A stretch of DNA of 40,824 nucleotides from Actinomadura rubrisoli (GCF_004349215.1 NZ_SMKU01000043.1:1-40824), one strand, 5' to 3'. Shown: positions 6,740-15,005, counted from the stretch's first letter. Program-made: numbers and translations. Notes: generated by a model not told the origin, from the sequence alone.

Positions 6740-8068
6740 TTAACGGACGGCGCCGGTCACCAGCCACCGGTCGCCGCGCGCTCGGAGACTCAAGGTGAGC
6801 AATCGTGTCGCCATCCACAACCCGATGGCGGCCCAGAGCCCGAGCAGCCCCGCATCGATCCGGTAGAGGACGAAGGCCGCTGGCAAGAAGACCACCGTCG
6901 CGACCAGGGTCGTTACCGCGAGGTAGTTGCCGTCTCCCGCACCGATCAGGATCCCGTCCAGGACGAAGACCACACCCGCGACAGGCTGGAGCAACGCGAC
7001 CAGGATCAACGAACCGAGCAGCAGATGCCGTACGTCACCGTCCGACGTGAACAGGCCGGGCAGCCACGGCCGCACCGCGAGGATGCCCAGCGCGAACACC
7101 ACACCGCAGGCCAGCCCCCACCACACCATCCGTCGCGTCACCGCGCGCGTACCCGCGACGTCCGACGCCCCCAGATACCGGCCGGTAATCGCCTGGCCCG
7201 CTATCGCGATGGCGTCGAGCGCGAACGCCAGCAGCGTCCATACCTGGAAACCCACCTGGTAGGCGGCGATCTCGGGGTCTCCCATCCGCGCGGCGATCGA
7301 CGTCCCCACGATGAGGACGATCCGCAACGCCGCCGTCCGCAGCAACAGCCCGAGCCCCGCTGTCGCCGACGTCCGCAGTCCCGCCATGTCCGGCCGTACC
7401 GACGCCCCATGCCGACGCGCCGCGCGCAGCGCCACCACCACGTACACGAAGGCGCAACCCGTCTGAGCGAGGACGGTGCCCCACGCCGACCCGGCGATCC
7501 CCCAATCCAGCACGATCACGAACAGCACGTTGAGCAGCAGATTGACCGAGAAGCCGCCGATCGAGACCAGCAGCGGCGTCCGGGTGTCCTGCAAGCCGCG
7601 CAGCACGCCCGTCCCCGCCAGGACGACCAGCATCGACGGGATCCCGAACAGGCTCACCCGTAGATACGTCTCGGCGAACGGCGCGACGGCCGGGGAGGCG
7701 CCGAACGCGTCCACGATCCAGGGGATCAGCGGCCAGCCGACCACGATCAGCGCCACACCGATGGCCAGCGCGAGCCACATGCCGTCGATGCCCTGCCTGA
7801 CGGCCGCCCGGACGTCCCCGGCGCCGATCTGCCTCGCCACTCCCGCGGTCGTCCCGTACGCCAGGAAGACGCACAAGTAGACCAGGGTGTTGAGGGCCTG
7901 CCCGGCGACTCCGAGCCCGCCGAGCTGGGCCGTCCCCAGATGCCCCACGATGGCGCTGTCGGACAGCAGGAACAGCGGCTCGGCCACCAGAGCACCGAAC
8001 GCCGGGACGGCGAGCCGCAGAATCTCGCGGTCGTGCGCGTTCGCGCGCCGCAGGGGAGAGCCGACCAT
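6740..8068 (-). CDS. MATE family efflux transporter (DinF type)
   Basis: About 442 aa with twelve hydrophobic segments. It starts with the typical DREILRLAVPAFGALVAEPLFLLSDSAIVGHLGT of the DinF branch and contains the mirrored second half (LRTAALRIVLIVGTSIAARM). MATE proteins export cationic drugs or metabolites using H+ or Na+ gradients. In Streptomyces a gene of this type also stands beside dnaB, so the placement is syntenic. No LexA box is visible in front of it despite the dinF-like name. The start is uncertain: ATG 8068 (MVGSPLRR) gives the usual N-terminus, and a GTG at 8113 would extend it by 15 residues. Confidence 0.9.
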   Translation of the reverse strand: MVGSPLRRANAHDREILRLAVPAFGALVAEPLFLLSDSAIVGHLGTAQLGGLGVAGQALNTLVYLCVFLAYGTTAGVARQIGAGDVRAAVRQGIDGMWLALAIGVALIVVGWPLIPWIVDAFGASPAVAPFAETYLRVSLFGIPSMLVVLAGTGVLRGLQDTRTPLLVSIGGFSVNLLLNVLFVIVLDWGIAGSAWGTVLAQTGCAFVYVVVALRAARRHGASVRPDMAGLRTSATAGLGLLLRTAALRIVLIVGTSIAARMGDPEIAAYQVGFQVWTLLAFALDAIAIAGQAITGRYLGASDVAGTRAVTRRMVWWGLACGVVFALGILAVRPWLPGLFTSDGDVRHLLLGSLILVALLQPVAGVVFVLDGILIGAGDGNYLAVTTLVATVVFLPAAFVLYRIDAGLLGLWAAIGLWMATRLLTLSLRARGDRWLVTGAVR

Positions 8069-8210
8069 GTCGCGACATACCCTACCAGCCTGTAACTTTC
8101 CTAGTGATTTCACTCATTACATCTGCGGATCCGGCCGACTTTCTTTCCCCACACAGCCGGTGGACGAAGTCCGCGCAGCTCAGCGCGCCGTGCGCCAGCA
8201 CATCCACCGG

Positions 8211-8287
8211 TTGTCCCCAGAGTTATCCACAGGTCGTGCACAACCAGTACGGCGTGTCTGCACAGGGGCTCCACACCCTCGTCCACA
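8211..8287. promoter_or_regulatory. Cluster of DnaA boxes upstream of dnaB
   Basis: TTGTCCCCA (8211-8219, one mismatch), TTATCCACA (8223-8231, perfect classical box) and TCGTCCACA (8279-8287, actinobacterial variant) lie on the plus strand. A weaker inverted copy, TTGTGCACG, reads on the minus strand at 8243-8235. The cluster lies in the ~340-bp divergent space between the MATE gene and dnaB. It is not oriC (no dnaA or dnaN-recF neighbours), so DnaA-dependent control of dnaB or DnaA titration is likelier. Confidence 0.6.
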
Positions 8288-8410
8288 GATCACTTTGCTT
8301 GCGACCGCGCGGCCTCGCGAGAATGTCAGACGCCTCAGGTAAACGTGAGATGGACGGCTCGCGATGGGGCGACGGGGACGCCGGCGGCCGGAGATGAAGG
8401 GGGTGCGACG

Positions 8411-10780
8411 GTGAGCGTGACCGAGCTCGGACCGCATGAGCAGGAGTTCGAACGCACACCGCCACACGACATCACCGCCGAGCAGGGGGTCCTCGGCGGC
8501 ATGCTGCTCTCCCCCGACGCCATCGCCGAGGTCATCGAGCTCCTGCGCACGCAGGACTTCTACCGTCCCGCGCACCAGATCATCTACGACACCATCCTCG
8601 ACCTCTACGGCCGCGGCGACCCGGCCGACGCCGTCACCATCTCCGGCGAGCTCACCAAGAACGGCGAGATCGGCCGCATCGGCGGCGCCCCCTACCTGCA
8701 CACCCTGATCTCCTCGGTGCCCACGGCCGCCAACGCCGGCTACTACGCCAAGATCGTCCATGAGCGCTCGGTCCTCCGCAAGCTCGTGGAGACCGGCACC
8801 CGCATCGTCCAGATGGGCTACGCCGCCGACGGCGCCGACGCCGACGAAGTCCTCGACCGTGCCCAGGCCGAGGTCTTCGCCATCGCCGACAACCGCTCCG
8901 GCGAGGACTACGTCCCCCTCAGCGAGATCATGCCCGGCGCCCTGGACGAGATCGAGGCGATCGGCAGCCGCGGCGGCCAGATGGTCGGCTGCCCCACCGG
9001 CTTCGCCGATCTCGACGCCCTCACCAACGGCCTCCACCCCGGCCAGATGATCGTCGTGGCCGCGAGACCCGCGATGGGGAAGGCCCTGAAAACGGATACA
9101 CCCCTGCCGACCCCCTCGGGTTGGACGACGATGGGCGAGATCAAGGTCGGGGATCACCTGCTCGGGGCCGACGGCAGGCCGGTCCGCGTCGTCGCCGCCA
9201 CCGAGGTGATGTACGGCCGCCCCTGCTACGAGGTGGAGTTCTCCGACGGCGAAGTGATCGTCGCCGACGCCCAGCACCAGTGGCGGACGACGACCCGCGC
9301 GACCCGCAGACACGGGACGTCCCAGCTCACCACCCGTCGAGAGGCTGTGGCCGAGGTCTACTCCGTCGCCCACCGCGGCGAGGTCGGCACGATCATCTCG
9401 AAGCACCGGCCCGGCTATGAGCGCACGAGCCGCTACCGAGGGCTTCCGCACCACGCGATCCGCCCGAACCACGTCACGGCCTTCGCGCAGCACCGCCCCA
9501 TCAAGACGACCGAAGAGATAGCGGCGACCCTGCGCTGCGGTAGCGACAACCGTCCCAACCATGCCGTCGAAATAGCCGCGCCATTCCAGCTCCCTTCCGC
9601 GGATCTCCCCATCGATCCCTATGTCCTGGGGACGTGGCTCGGCGACGCGAACAGCCCCTCAGGGGCAATCACCTGCTCCGAGGGGAACGAGCACCACATC
9701 CCGGTCCGCTACTTGCGCGCGTCCGAGGAGCAGCGACGAGCACTGCTCGCCGGAATGGTCGACACAGACGGGTCCATCTCCCATACCGGGCAGGTGCAGC
9801 TCAAGTTCGTCAACAAGCACCTTGCGGAAGGCGCGCACGAGCTCGTCCTAAGCCTTGGCTATAGCGCAACCATCACAACAGAGCCGCTCCGAGGCCGCCC
9901 CTCAGAAACCTTCACCTATTACCGGATCACCTTCACGCCGACCGATCCGGCCTCCCGGCTGGCGCGCAAGGCCGTCCATCCGAAGGTCCGCTACATCGTC
10001 GATGTCCGACCGGTGGAGAGCGTGCCGGTCCGATGCGTCCAGGTCGACAACGACGACCACATGTACCTGGCGGGCCGCTCCTGCATCCCGACCCACAACT
10101 CGACACTCGCGCTCGACTTCGCTCGCGCGGCCTCGATCAAGCATGGGCTGACGTCGGCGTTCTTCAGCCTGGAAATGGGCCGCAACGAGATCACGATGCG
10201 CCTGCTGTCCGCCGAGGCCCGGGTGGCGCTGCACGCCATGCGGTCGGGCACCATGCAAGACGAGGACTGGACGCGCCTGGCGCGGCGGATGAGCGAGGTC
10301 GCCGAGGCCCCGCTGTTCATCGACGACTCCCCCAACATGTCGATGATGGAGATCCGCGCCAAGTGCCGGCGGCTCAAACAGCAGCACGATCTGCGCCTGG
10401 TCATCATCGACTATCTCCAGCTGATGTCCTCGGGCAAGCGGGTGGAGAGCCGCCAGGTCGAGGTGTCGGAGTTCTCCCGGTCGCTCAAGCTGCTCGCGAA
10501 GGAGCTGGGCGTCCCGGTCATCGCGCTGTCGCAGCTCAACCGCGGTCCCGAGCAGCGGACGGACAAGAAGCCCATGGTGTCCGACCTACGTGAATCGGGC
10601 TCGATCGAGCAAGATGCGGACATGGTGATCCTGCTGCATCGCGAGGACGCCTACGAGAAGGAGTCGCCGCGCGCTGGCGAGGCCGACCTGATCGTGGCCA
10701 AGCACCGAAACGGGCCGACCGCCACGGTGACCGTCGCGTTCCAGGGCCACTACAGCCGCTTCGTCGACATGGCCGGGTAG
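8411..10780 (+). CDS. dnaB: Replicative DNA helicase DnaB, interrupted by an intein
   Basis: 789 aa precursor; removal of the 339-residue intein leaves 450 aa, the normal DnaB size. N-terminal domain residues ~18-120 (PPHDITAEQGVLGGMLLSPDAI), linker, then the RecA-like domain. Walker A ARPAMGK/STLALDF is split by the intein after Lys224. Walker B is LVIIDYLQLM, and the C-terminal SQLNRGPEQR...SDLRESGSIEQDADM is the canonical H4/arginine-finger region. Because the P-loop is cut, helicase activity depends on protein splicing. GTG 8411 with AAGGGGG at 8397-8403 is chosen over an upstream open frame from 8345. DnaB unwinds DNA at the fork; the other replisome genes here are ssb and dnaX. Confidence 0.97.
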   Translation: MSVTELGPHEQEFERTPPHDITAEQGVLGGMLLSPDAIAEVIELLRTQDFYRPAHQIIYDTILDLYGRGDPADAVTISGELTKNGEIGRIGGAPYLHTLISSVPTAANAGYYAKIVHERSVLRKLVETGTRIVQMGYAADGADADEVLDRAQAEVFAIADNRSGEDYVPLSEIMPGALDEIEAIGSRGGQMVGCPTGFADLDALTNGLHPGQMIVVAARPAMGKALKTDTPLPTPSGWTTMGEIKVGDHLLGADGRPVRVVAATEVMYGRPCYEVEFSDGEVIVADAQHQWRTTTRATRRHGTSQLTTRREAVAEVYSVAHRGEVGTIISKHRPGYERTSRYRGLPHHAIRPNHVTAFAQHRPIKTTEEIAATLRCGSDNRPNHAVEIAAPFQLPSADLPIDPYVLGTWLGDANSPSGAITCSEGNEHHIPVRYLRASEEQRRALLAGMVDTDGSISHTGQVQLKFVNKHLAEGAHELVLSLGYSATITTEPLRGRPSETFTYYRITFTPTDPASRLARKAVHPKVRYIVDVRPVESVPVRCVQVDNDDHMYLAGRSCIPTHNSTLALDFARAASIKHGLTSAFFSLEMGRNEITMRLLSAEARVALHAMRSGTMQDEDWTRLARRMSEVAEAPLFIDDSPNMSMMEIRAKCRRLKQQHDLRLVIIDYLQLMSSGKRVESRQVEVSEFSRSLKLLAKELGVPVIALSQLNRGPEQRTDKKPMVSDLRESGSIEQDADMVILLHREDAYEKESPRAGEADLIVAKHRNGPTATVTVAFQGHYSRFVDMAG
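9083..10099 (+). mobile_element. Class 3 intein in DnaB with reduced homing-endonuclease domain
   Basis: 339 residues in the P-loop between GK and STL. It begins with Ala (ALKTDTPLPTPSGWTTMGEI) rather than Cys/Ser and ends in IPTHN followed by Ser+1. The class 3 triplet is complete: Trp67 next to block-B His65 (AQHQW), block-F Cys318 (VPVRC) and block-G Thr337 (THN). Two LAGLIDADG-like motifs remain, VLGTWLGDAN (181-190) and LLAGMVDTDG (221-230), only about 40 residues apart, while double-motif homing nucleases of DnaB inteins usually have roughly 100. The endonuclease has probably lost an internal segment and is inactive; splicing residues are intact. Confidence 0.9.
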
Positions 10781-10918
10781 CCGACGGCAGCGATAGCCGG
10801 GCCCCGCAGTTTCGTGTGCTCCGCCTTGGTCGACGGGCCACGGTGACGGTCCTGGACGAGTCCGGGCAGGAGAGAGGACGGCCACGGTGGGCGTCAAACA
10901 CTTGGCGTCACGGTTGCG

Positions 10919-11590
10919 TCAGAGCAGCAGTGCCAGTTTGCCCACGGTGGTTCGCGTTTCCAGTTCCGTGAGTGCTTTCGGGCCCTCGGCCAGCTCATGG
11001 ATGGTGGGCCGGCCGGGGCCGAGCACCCCGGCCGCGAGGAGCTCGGACAACTGGCCCATGACCTCGCCGAAGAGGTGCGGTGCGGCCTGGAACAGAACGC
11101 CGATGTTCAGGCCGATGAGGTGGATCTGGTGCTTGTAGACCAGGTCCCAGTTGGTGATCGTGGCTTCGCCGCCGACCACGCCATGGACGACGACCCGGCC
11201 GGTCACGCGCTTGGTCGCGGCCAGGCTGGCGTCGAGGGTGGCGCCGCCGACCGATTCCAGTACCAGGTCGGCGCCCGTGCCGCCGGTCAGCCGTAGCACC
11301 TCCGCGGGCAGCACCATGTACTCGGCGAAGGCGCCGCCTCCGATGCCGACGCCGATGACGTGGGCGCCTGTCTCCAGGTCGGTCACCCCATCGCCAACGG
11401 CGGCGACTTCGCCGACACCCTCGATGCCCGCCAGATACGGCGGCTGCGGGCCGCCTGGGAACGTGCCGCGGGTCTGCGAGATGTCGACGAAGTTGACCCC
11501 GGCGGCGGTGACCCGGATCAGGACTTCGCCCGGACCCGGGCTCGGCACCGGCGCGTCCGTGATCAGGCGTAGGTCCTGGGGGCCGTTCAA
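10919..11590 (-). pseudogene. NADPH:quinone oxidoreductase/zinc-type dehydrogenase remnant with internal deletion
   Basis: 223 aa in one frame, against ~310-325 aa for the family. The N-terminal GroES-like domain is recognisable (PSPGPGEVLIRVTAAGVNFV, GIEGVGEVAAVGDGV, FAEYMVLPAEVLRL). The sequence then jumps directly to GADLVLESVGGATLDASLA, omitting about 90 residues. These would include the helix preceding the Rossmann fold and the GxGxxG NADPH-binding loop, so catalysis is not expected. The 5' end is also damaged: the first codon is a TTG (11590) in LNGPQDLRL, where the family begins MRAVVL/TGPGDL. No RBS precedes it. It faces a TetR remnant that lost its start at the same junction. Confidence 0.75.
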
Positions 11591-11593
11591 TGA

Positions 11594-12229
11594 CGTCTGC
11601 TGCAGGGTGCGGACACCGTCCTGCGCAAGGCGCTGGACCTGTACTGGGAACGCGGCTACGAGGGGACGTCGCTCAGCGACCTGGCCCAGGCCATGGGAAT
11701 CGCCTCGGCCAGCATCTACGCCTGCTTCGGTAGCAAGGAGGAGCTGTTCCGCAAGGTCATGATGCTCTACGGCACGACCTCAGGCGAGCGGCCCAGGCGC
11801 GCGCTGCGCGAGCAACCGACTGCCCGCGCCGCGATCCACGCCATGCTGCGCGCCACCGCCGATGAGATCACCCGCCCCGACACCCCGCACTACTGCATGC
11901 TCATCCTGGCCGCGCCCAGCGGCGCGGTGGAAAACCATACGGTCCGAGAGTTTCTGGCCGATCTCCGGCGCGACATGCTCACCATCAACAAAGACCGGCT
12001 CGCCCGCGGCGTCACCGACGGCGACCTCACCGTGCCGCCCGCCCGCCTCGACGCCATCGCCCGCTACTACACCACCGTGGTGCAAGGCCTCTCCATACAG
12101 GCCCGCGACGGCGCCACCCGCGCAGAGCTGGAAGAGGTCATCACCTGTGCGATGGCCGCCTGGGACACCTTCACCTCCACGCCGTCCCACCCAGTGAGCT
12201 GGCCGTCCACCGGCAAGCACAAAACTTGA
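11594..12229 (+). pseudogene. TetR/AcrR-type regulator lacking its start
   Basis: The frame after TGA 11591-11593 encodes a TetR DNA-binding domain from its first helix (ADTVLRKALDLYWERGYEGT, SLSDLAQAMGIASASIYACF) followed by a TetR_C domain. No ATG, GTG or TTG precedes the helix. The first Met (11693) lies inside the helix-turn-helix, which would remove helix 1. Relatives begin with 10-20 residues of the type GRPRGFDxDxxL, of which only QGADTVL is left. Both this gene and the divergent oxidoreductase seem to have lost their 5' ends and the promoter between them in one deletion. A rare CTG start (11597 or 11600) would be the only rescue. Confidence 0.7.
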
Positions 12230-12308
12230 GGCCCATACCTGTGGAAACACCCGGCCAAGCGGGCCATCAGATCATCGAGCCACCCACAGGCCGCCGCAAC
12301 CTCCACCC

Positions 12309-12458
12309 TGGAGGCAGCAGTGCGTCGAGGTCGCGGCCCTGTCAGGTGCGGTGGGCGTACATGACAGCAAGGCGCCTGACCTCGGGTACCTCAGCCTCTC
12401 CCCGGAGAGCTTCGCCCAGTTCGTCAAGCGCGTTAGGGCTGATGAGCTGAGCATCTGA
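12309..12458 (+). pseudogene. DUF397 gene fragment
   Basis: The frame ending at TGA 12456-12458 reads QCVEVAALSGAVGVHDSKAP and later SLSPESFAQFVKRVRADELS, a good match to the second half of DUF397 (CVEVA...VAVRDSK.P.GP.L.F....W..F). The N-terminal WRKSSYSGSNGG part is mostly missing (WRQQ precedes CVEV) and no start codon with RBS is present. DUF397 proteins normally accompany a DUF5753 helix-turn-helix gene; none is next to it. The rest of the region 12230-12648 holds no gene that I can recognise. Confidence 0.7.
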
Positions 12459-12648
12459 CCCGACCATGCACCCTGGTGGCCCTTTCCCTCGCGGATGGGG
12501 CCGCTTGCGTTGAAGGGACCGGCTCCACGGTGGGCGCAATCCGGTGGTGACAGCCACGACGAGCCGCCCGGCTTGGACGTGTGATCGCATGGCGGCGTGC
12601 CGTCGAGGACGTGCAGCGGCGTTTCTCGATCCCGGGCCGGACAAGGTT

Positions 12649-13836
12649 CTACTTCGATGCTTGCGTGGTGCGGGGGCGGAGGGCCAGGGCGAGCAGCGGG
12701 CCTGTGGCCAGCAGGAGGGCGAGGCCGGCGTAGCCGAAGGTGAGGGTCGAGAGGGTGGCGACTCCGGCGACGAGCAACGGGCCGCCGGCGTCGCCCAGTT
12801 CGCGGCCGAGTTCGGCGGAGCCCATGGTCTGGCCTATGCGCTCGGCCGGGGTGGAGGCGGCCAGGGCGGCGAAGCCGAGCGGGGTGATCAGTCCGGTGCC
12901 GATCCCGATCAGGGCCGCGGCCGACAGGACCCCGACCAGGCCGGGCAGCATCGCGGCGGCGAGTCCTGCGGCGGTGATGAGCAGCCCGGCGAGCAGCCCG
13001 GTGCGGGTGGTCAGGCGCCCTGCGTCCAAGGCGCCGCCGGCCTTGGGCTGGACGATGGCGGCGGTGGCGGCCAGGACCGAGACGGCGGCGCCGGTCGCCA
13101 CGGTGCCGAGCCCGGCCGCCGCCCCGGAGACGGGCAGGAAGCCCACGCCCACCGACAGCGCGGCGGTGGCCGCGGCGAGGGCGGCGGTCGGGGCGAGGAA
13201 GGACCGGTCGGCCAGGCGCCGGGCGAGGTCGGCGAGGGTCTGCCGCTTGCGCGGCAGCGGCGGTACGACGGGCACGGCGAGCGCGGCCCACACGGCGACG
13301 GCCGCGCCGCACACCGCCATCGCCGTGAACAGCGGTCGCAGGCCCCCCGCCCAGACCAGCACGCCGCCGAGCAGCGGGCCGAGGGTGTAGCCGATGGACT
13401 TGTAGAAGCCGTAACCGCCGAACGCGCGGCCGCGCTTCGCGGCCGGATTCAGGCGGGCGACCATGGCGGAGGCCGAGGGGGAGAAGGCCGAGGCCGCAGC
13501 GCCCTGGCCGAGGCGGGCCGCCCACAGCCAGCCGGGGGAGTCGGCGACCGCGTACAGCGCGGAGGCGGCGGCGAAGGCGATGAGGCCGCCGAGCAGGACC
13601 GGCTTGCCGCCGATCCGATCGGCCAGCGAGCCGAAGACGGGTTTGAGCAGCACCTCGGCGCCGTCGTAGAGGGCGAGCAGGCCGCCCAGGGCCAGCAGCG
13701 AGGTGACGGCGTCTTCGGAGAAGCCGCCGAGGTTGGCGGCGATGCCATGCGCGCCGAAGGCGGTGGTGAACCCCGCCGCGTACAGCGGCCACATCGCCCG
13801 CTTCGGCGCGGCCGGGACCATGGCCGGAGTGGTCAC
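12649..13836 (-). CDS. MFS transporter, coupled to chrB
   Basis: 395 aa with about twelve hydrophobic helices. The motif-A region GSLADRIGGKPVLLGG lies after helix 2 and RGRAFGGYGFYKSIGYTLGP marks the helix-4/5 region, so it is a drug/metabolite-type antiporter. The GTG start at 13836 overlaps the chrB stop as GTGA, the sign of translational coupling, so the two products should act together. In known chromate operons ChrB accompanies the ChrA exporter. Here an MFS protein takes that position, and its substrate cannot be read from sequence. A longer open frame to 13908 is less likely because of the overlap. Confidence 0.88.
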   Translation of the reverse strand: MTTPAMVPAAPKRAMWPLYAAGFTTAFGAHGIAANLGGFSEDAVTSLLALGGLLALYDGAEVLLKPVFGSLADRIGGKPVLLGGLIAFAAASALYAVADSPGWLWAARLGQGAAASAFSPSASAMVARLNPAAKRGRAFGGYGFYKSIGYTLGPLLGGVLVWAGGLRPLFTAMAVCGAAVAVWAALAVPVVPPLPRKRQTLADLARRLADRSFLAPTAALAAATAALSVGVGFLPVSGAAAGLGTVATGAAVSVLAATAAIVQPKAGGALDAGRLTTRTGLLAGLLITAAGLAAAMLPGLVGVLSAAALIGIGTGLITPLGFAALAASTPAERIGQTMGSAELGRELGDAGGPLLVAGVATLSTLTFGYAGLALLLATGPLLALALRPRTTQASK

Positions 13837-14399
13837 GATGGGTCCTGGCCGCAGGCGTGCAGCGCGGCGAAGACACGTTCGGCGTAGTCCTCGCAGGCGG
13901 CGGCGCACCGCTTGAGCCGTGTCCCGGCCCGGGCTGCCTCGGGAGCGCCGAAGACGTCCCGCGCGGTCAGGTCACGGTGCCAGCGGCGCAGCCGCTCCAG
14001 GCTCTGCTCCTCTTCCTCCAACTCGGCCAGGGTGAACTTGGCGATCCGGATCTCCTTGGCGATCTCGTCCTCGAACTTGCCGCAGTCGGCCAGGAACTCC
14101 GCCCAGTCCGCCGACCGGGCCGCGGTGAACATCTCCTGGAAGCGCGCCGCGTCCTCAGCCGAACGACCGGATGCTCGGAGCGTCGTGCCCTGACCGCCAG
14201 CGCTGTCGGTGAGGTCCAGGGCGCGCTGCACGCCGTCGGCGAAGACCGGCACCTCCGGCACGGCCCAGATGCCCTGGCCCAGCGAGAGCGCTCCGATCTT
14301 GCGCAGCTCCCGCCACACCGCCACGCGGTGCCGGGACGGTTCCGTGGGCAGCTTGATCACCAGGATCAGCCACCGCCCCGGCTGTCCGGTATTTGTCAC
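13833..14399 (-). CDS. ChrB-like chromate resistance/regulatory protein
   Basis: 188 aa resembling the ChrB N-terminal domain: WLILVIKLPTEPSRHRVAVW, RELRKIGALSLGQGIWAVPE, then long acidic helices (FTLAELEEEEQSLERLRRWH) and a Cys/Arg-rich end. ChrB proteins sense chromate or regulate its resistance genes; the C-terminal metal-binding part of full-length ChrB (~300 aa) is absent, so this is the short form. GTG 14399 is 7 nt after a -10 box TACAGT, suggesting a leaderless mRNA. A near-palindrome overlaps that box. The downstream MFS gene is coupled to it by a 4-nt overlap. Confidence 0.82.
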   Translation of the reverse strand: MTNTGQPGRWLILVIKLPTEPSRHRVAVWRELRKIGALSLGQGIWAVPEVPVFADGVQRALDLTDSAGGQGTTLRASGRSAEDAARFQEMFTAARSADWAEFLADCGKFEDEIAKEIRIAKFTLAELEEEEQSLERLRRWHRDLTARDVFGAPEAARAGTRLKRCAAACEDYAERVFAALHACGQDPS

Positions 14400-14406
14400 G
14401 TCAGAG

Positions 14407-14424
14407 ACTGTAGCAAGCGTTACA
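14407..14424 (-). promoter_or_regulatory. chrB promoter with overlapping operator-like palindrome
   Basis: TGTAGCAAGCGTTACA (14409-14424) is an imperfect palindrome with half-sites TGTARC. It overlaps the minus-strand -10 box TACAGT (14412-14407), which is 7 nt before the chrB GTG. A repressor here would shut off chrB and the MFS gene. Confidence 0.45.
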
Positions 14425-14520
14425 TGGCGAGTCTGTCTTCCGGCGCCATGCTCGGCCTATGCGCGCCGGTCGCCAGGGACGTGTGGGGGTCGCCGGTGTC
14501 CTCGCCTCTTCTTTCCGCTC

Positions 14521-14536
14521 CCTTCGAATGCGAAGG
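14521..14536 (-). terminator. Small hairpin after the DUF1579-like gene
   Basis: CCTTCG (14521-14526) and CGAAGG (14531-14536) pair around AATG, 25 nt past the stop at 14562. The stem is short, so terminator function is uncertain. The rest of 14425-14561 shows no gene. Confidence 0.35.
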
Positions 14537-14561
14537 CTGACGGGTCGTGGACCTGCTGCGC

Positions 14562-15005
14562 TTAGGGGTGGGACTCGGGCAGTCTGGTGTAGATCAGGGT
14601 GAAGTCGTGTTCCCAGGACGAGCCGTCCGGGGACTTCTCCCAGGCGCCGCTGATCGAGCTGCCGTCGTCGGCCATTGAGCCGGAGAAGCGCTGGTGGAAG
14701 CCGGGGGCCTGGCGCCAGATCTTCCAGACGCGGTCGTCGAAGCTCATGGCGTAGACGCGGGATACGCCGCGCGAGTCGTAGTGGAGGATGGTGTAGTCCT
14801 CGGTGGTGTCGTCCCGGCTGATGACCAGCGTGGCGGACGGCGCGGGGTCGGGGGCCTCGGAGTGCAGGCGCAGGAAGGCGCCTCCTTCGAGCCATTCGAA
14901 GACGGTGTAGCCGCGTGACCCCGGGAACTCCGGGACGGAGACCGCCCATTCCCCGATCAGGGCCTCAAGCGGCTTCAACGCCGGATTCGGCGGCAGTGGC
15001 GTCAT
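14562..15005 (-). CDS. DUF1579-like small beta-barrel protein
   Basis: 147 aa, cytoplasmic, beta-rich. LEALIGEWAVSVPEFPGSRG at the start, then VFEWLEGGAFLRLHSEAPDP, SATLVISRDDTTEDYTILHY and DDRVWKIWRQAPGFHQRFSG. The LIGxW opening and the alternating strand pattern resemble DUF1579/nitrobindin-type lipocalin-like proteins, which may bind a small hydrophobic ligand or haem; no haem His can be assigned with confidence. ATG 15005 begins the conserved region. It follows MarR and a 38-codon ORF on the same strand, so it may belong to that unit. Confidence 0.7.
   Translation of the reverse strand: MTPLPPNPALKPLEALIGEWAVSVPEFPGSRGYTVFEWLEGGAFLRLHSEAPDPAPSATLVISRDDTTEDYTILHYDSRGVSRVYAMSFDDRVWKIWRQAPGFHQRFSGSMADDGSSISGAWEKSPDGSSWEHDFTLIYTRLPESHP

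Noticed and set aside
8100..8410. Chromosomal origin (oriC)
   Set aside because: DnaA boxes are few and dnaA, dnaN-recF, gyrB and rpmH are missing; the region is only a dnaB upstream region.
8180..9562. 460-codon minus-strand frame across the dnaB start
   Set aside because: Antisense to dnaB and the DnaA-box region; no RBS and no homology.
12544..13887. 447-codon plus-strand frame rich in Gly, Glu, Arg
   Set aside because: Antisense shadow of the MFS gene; composition is noise.
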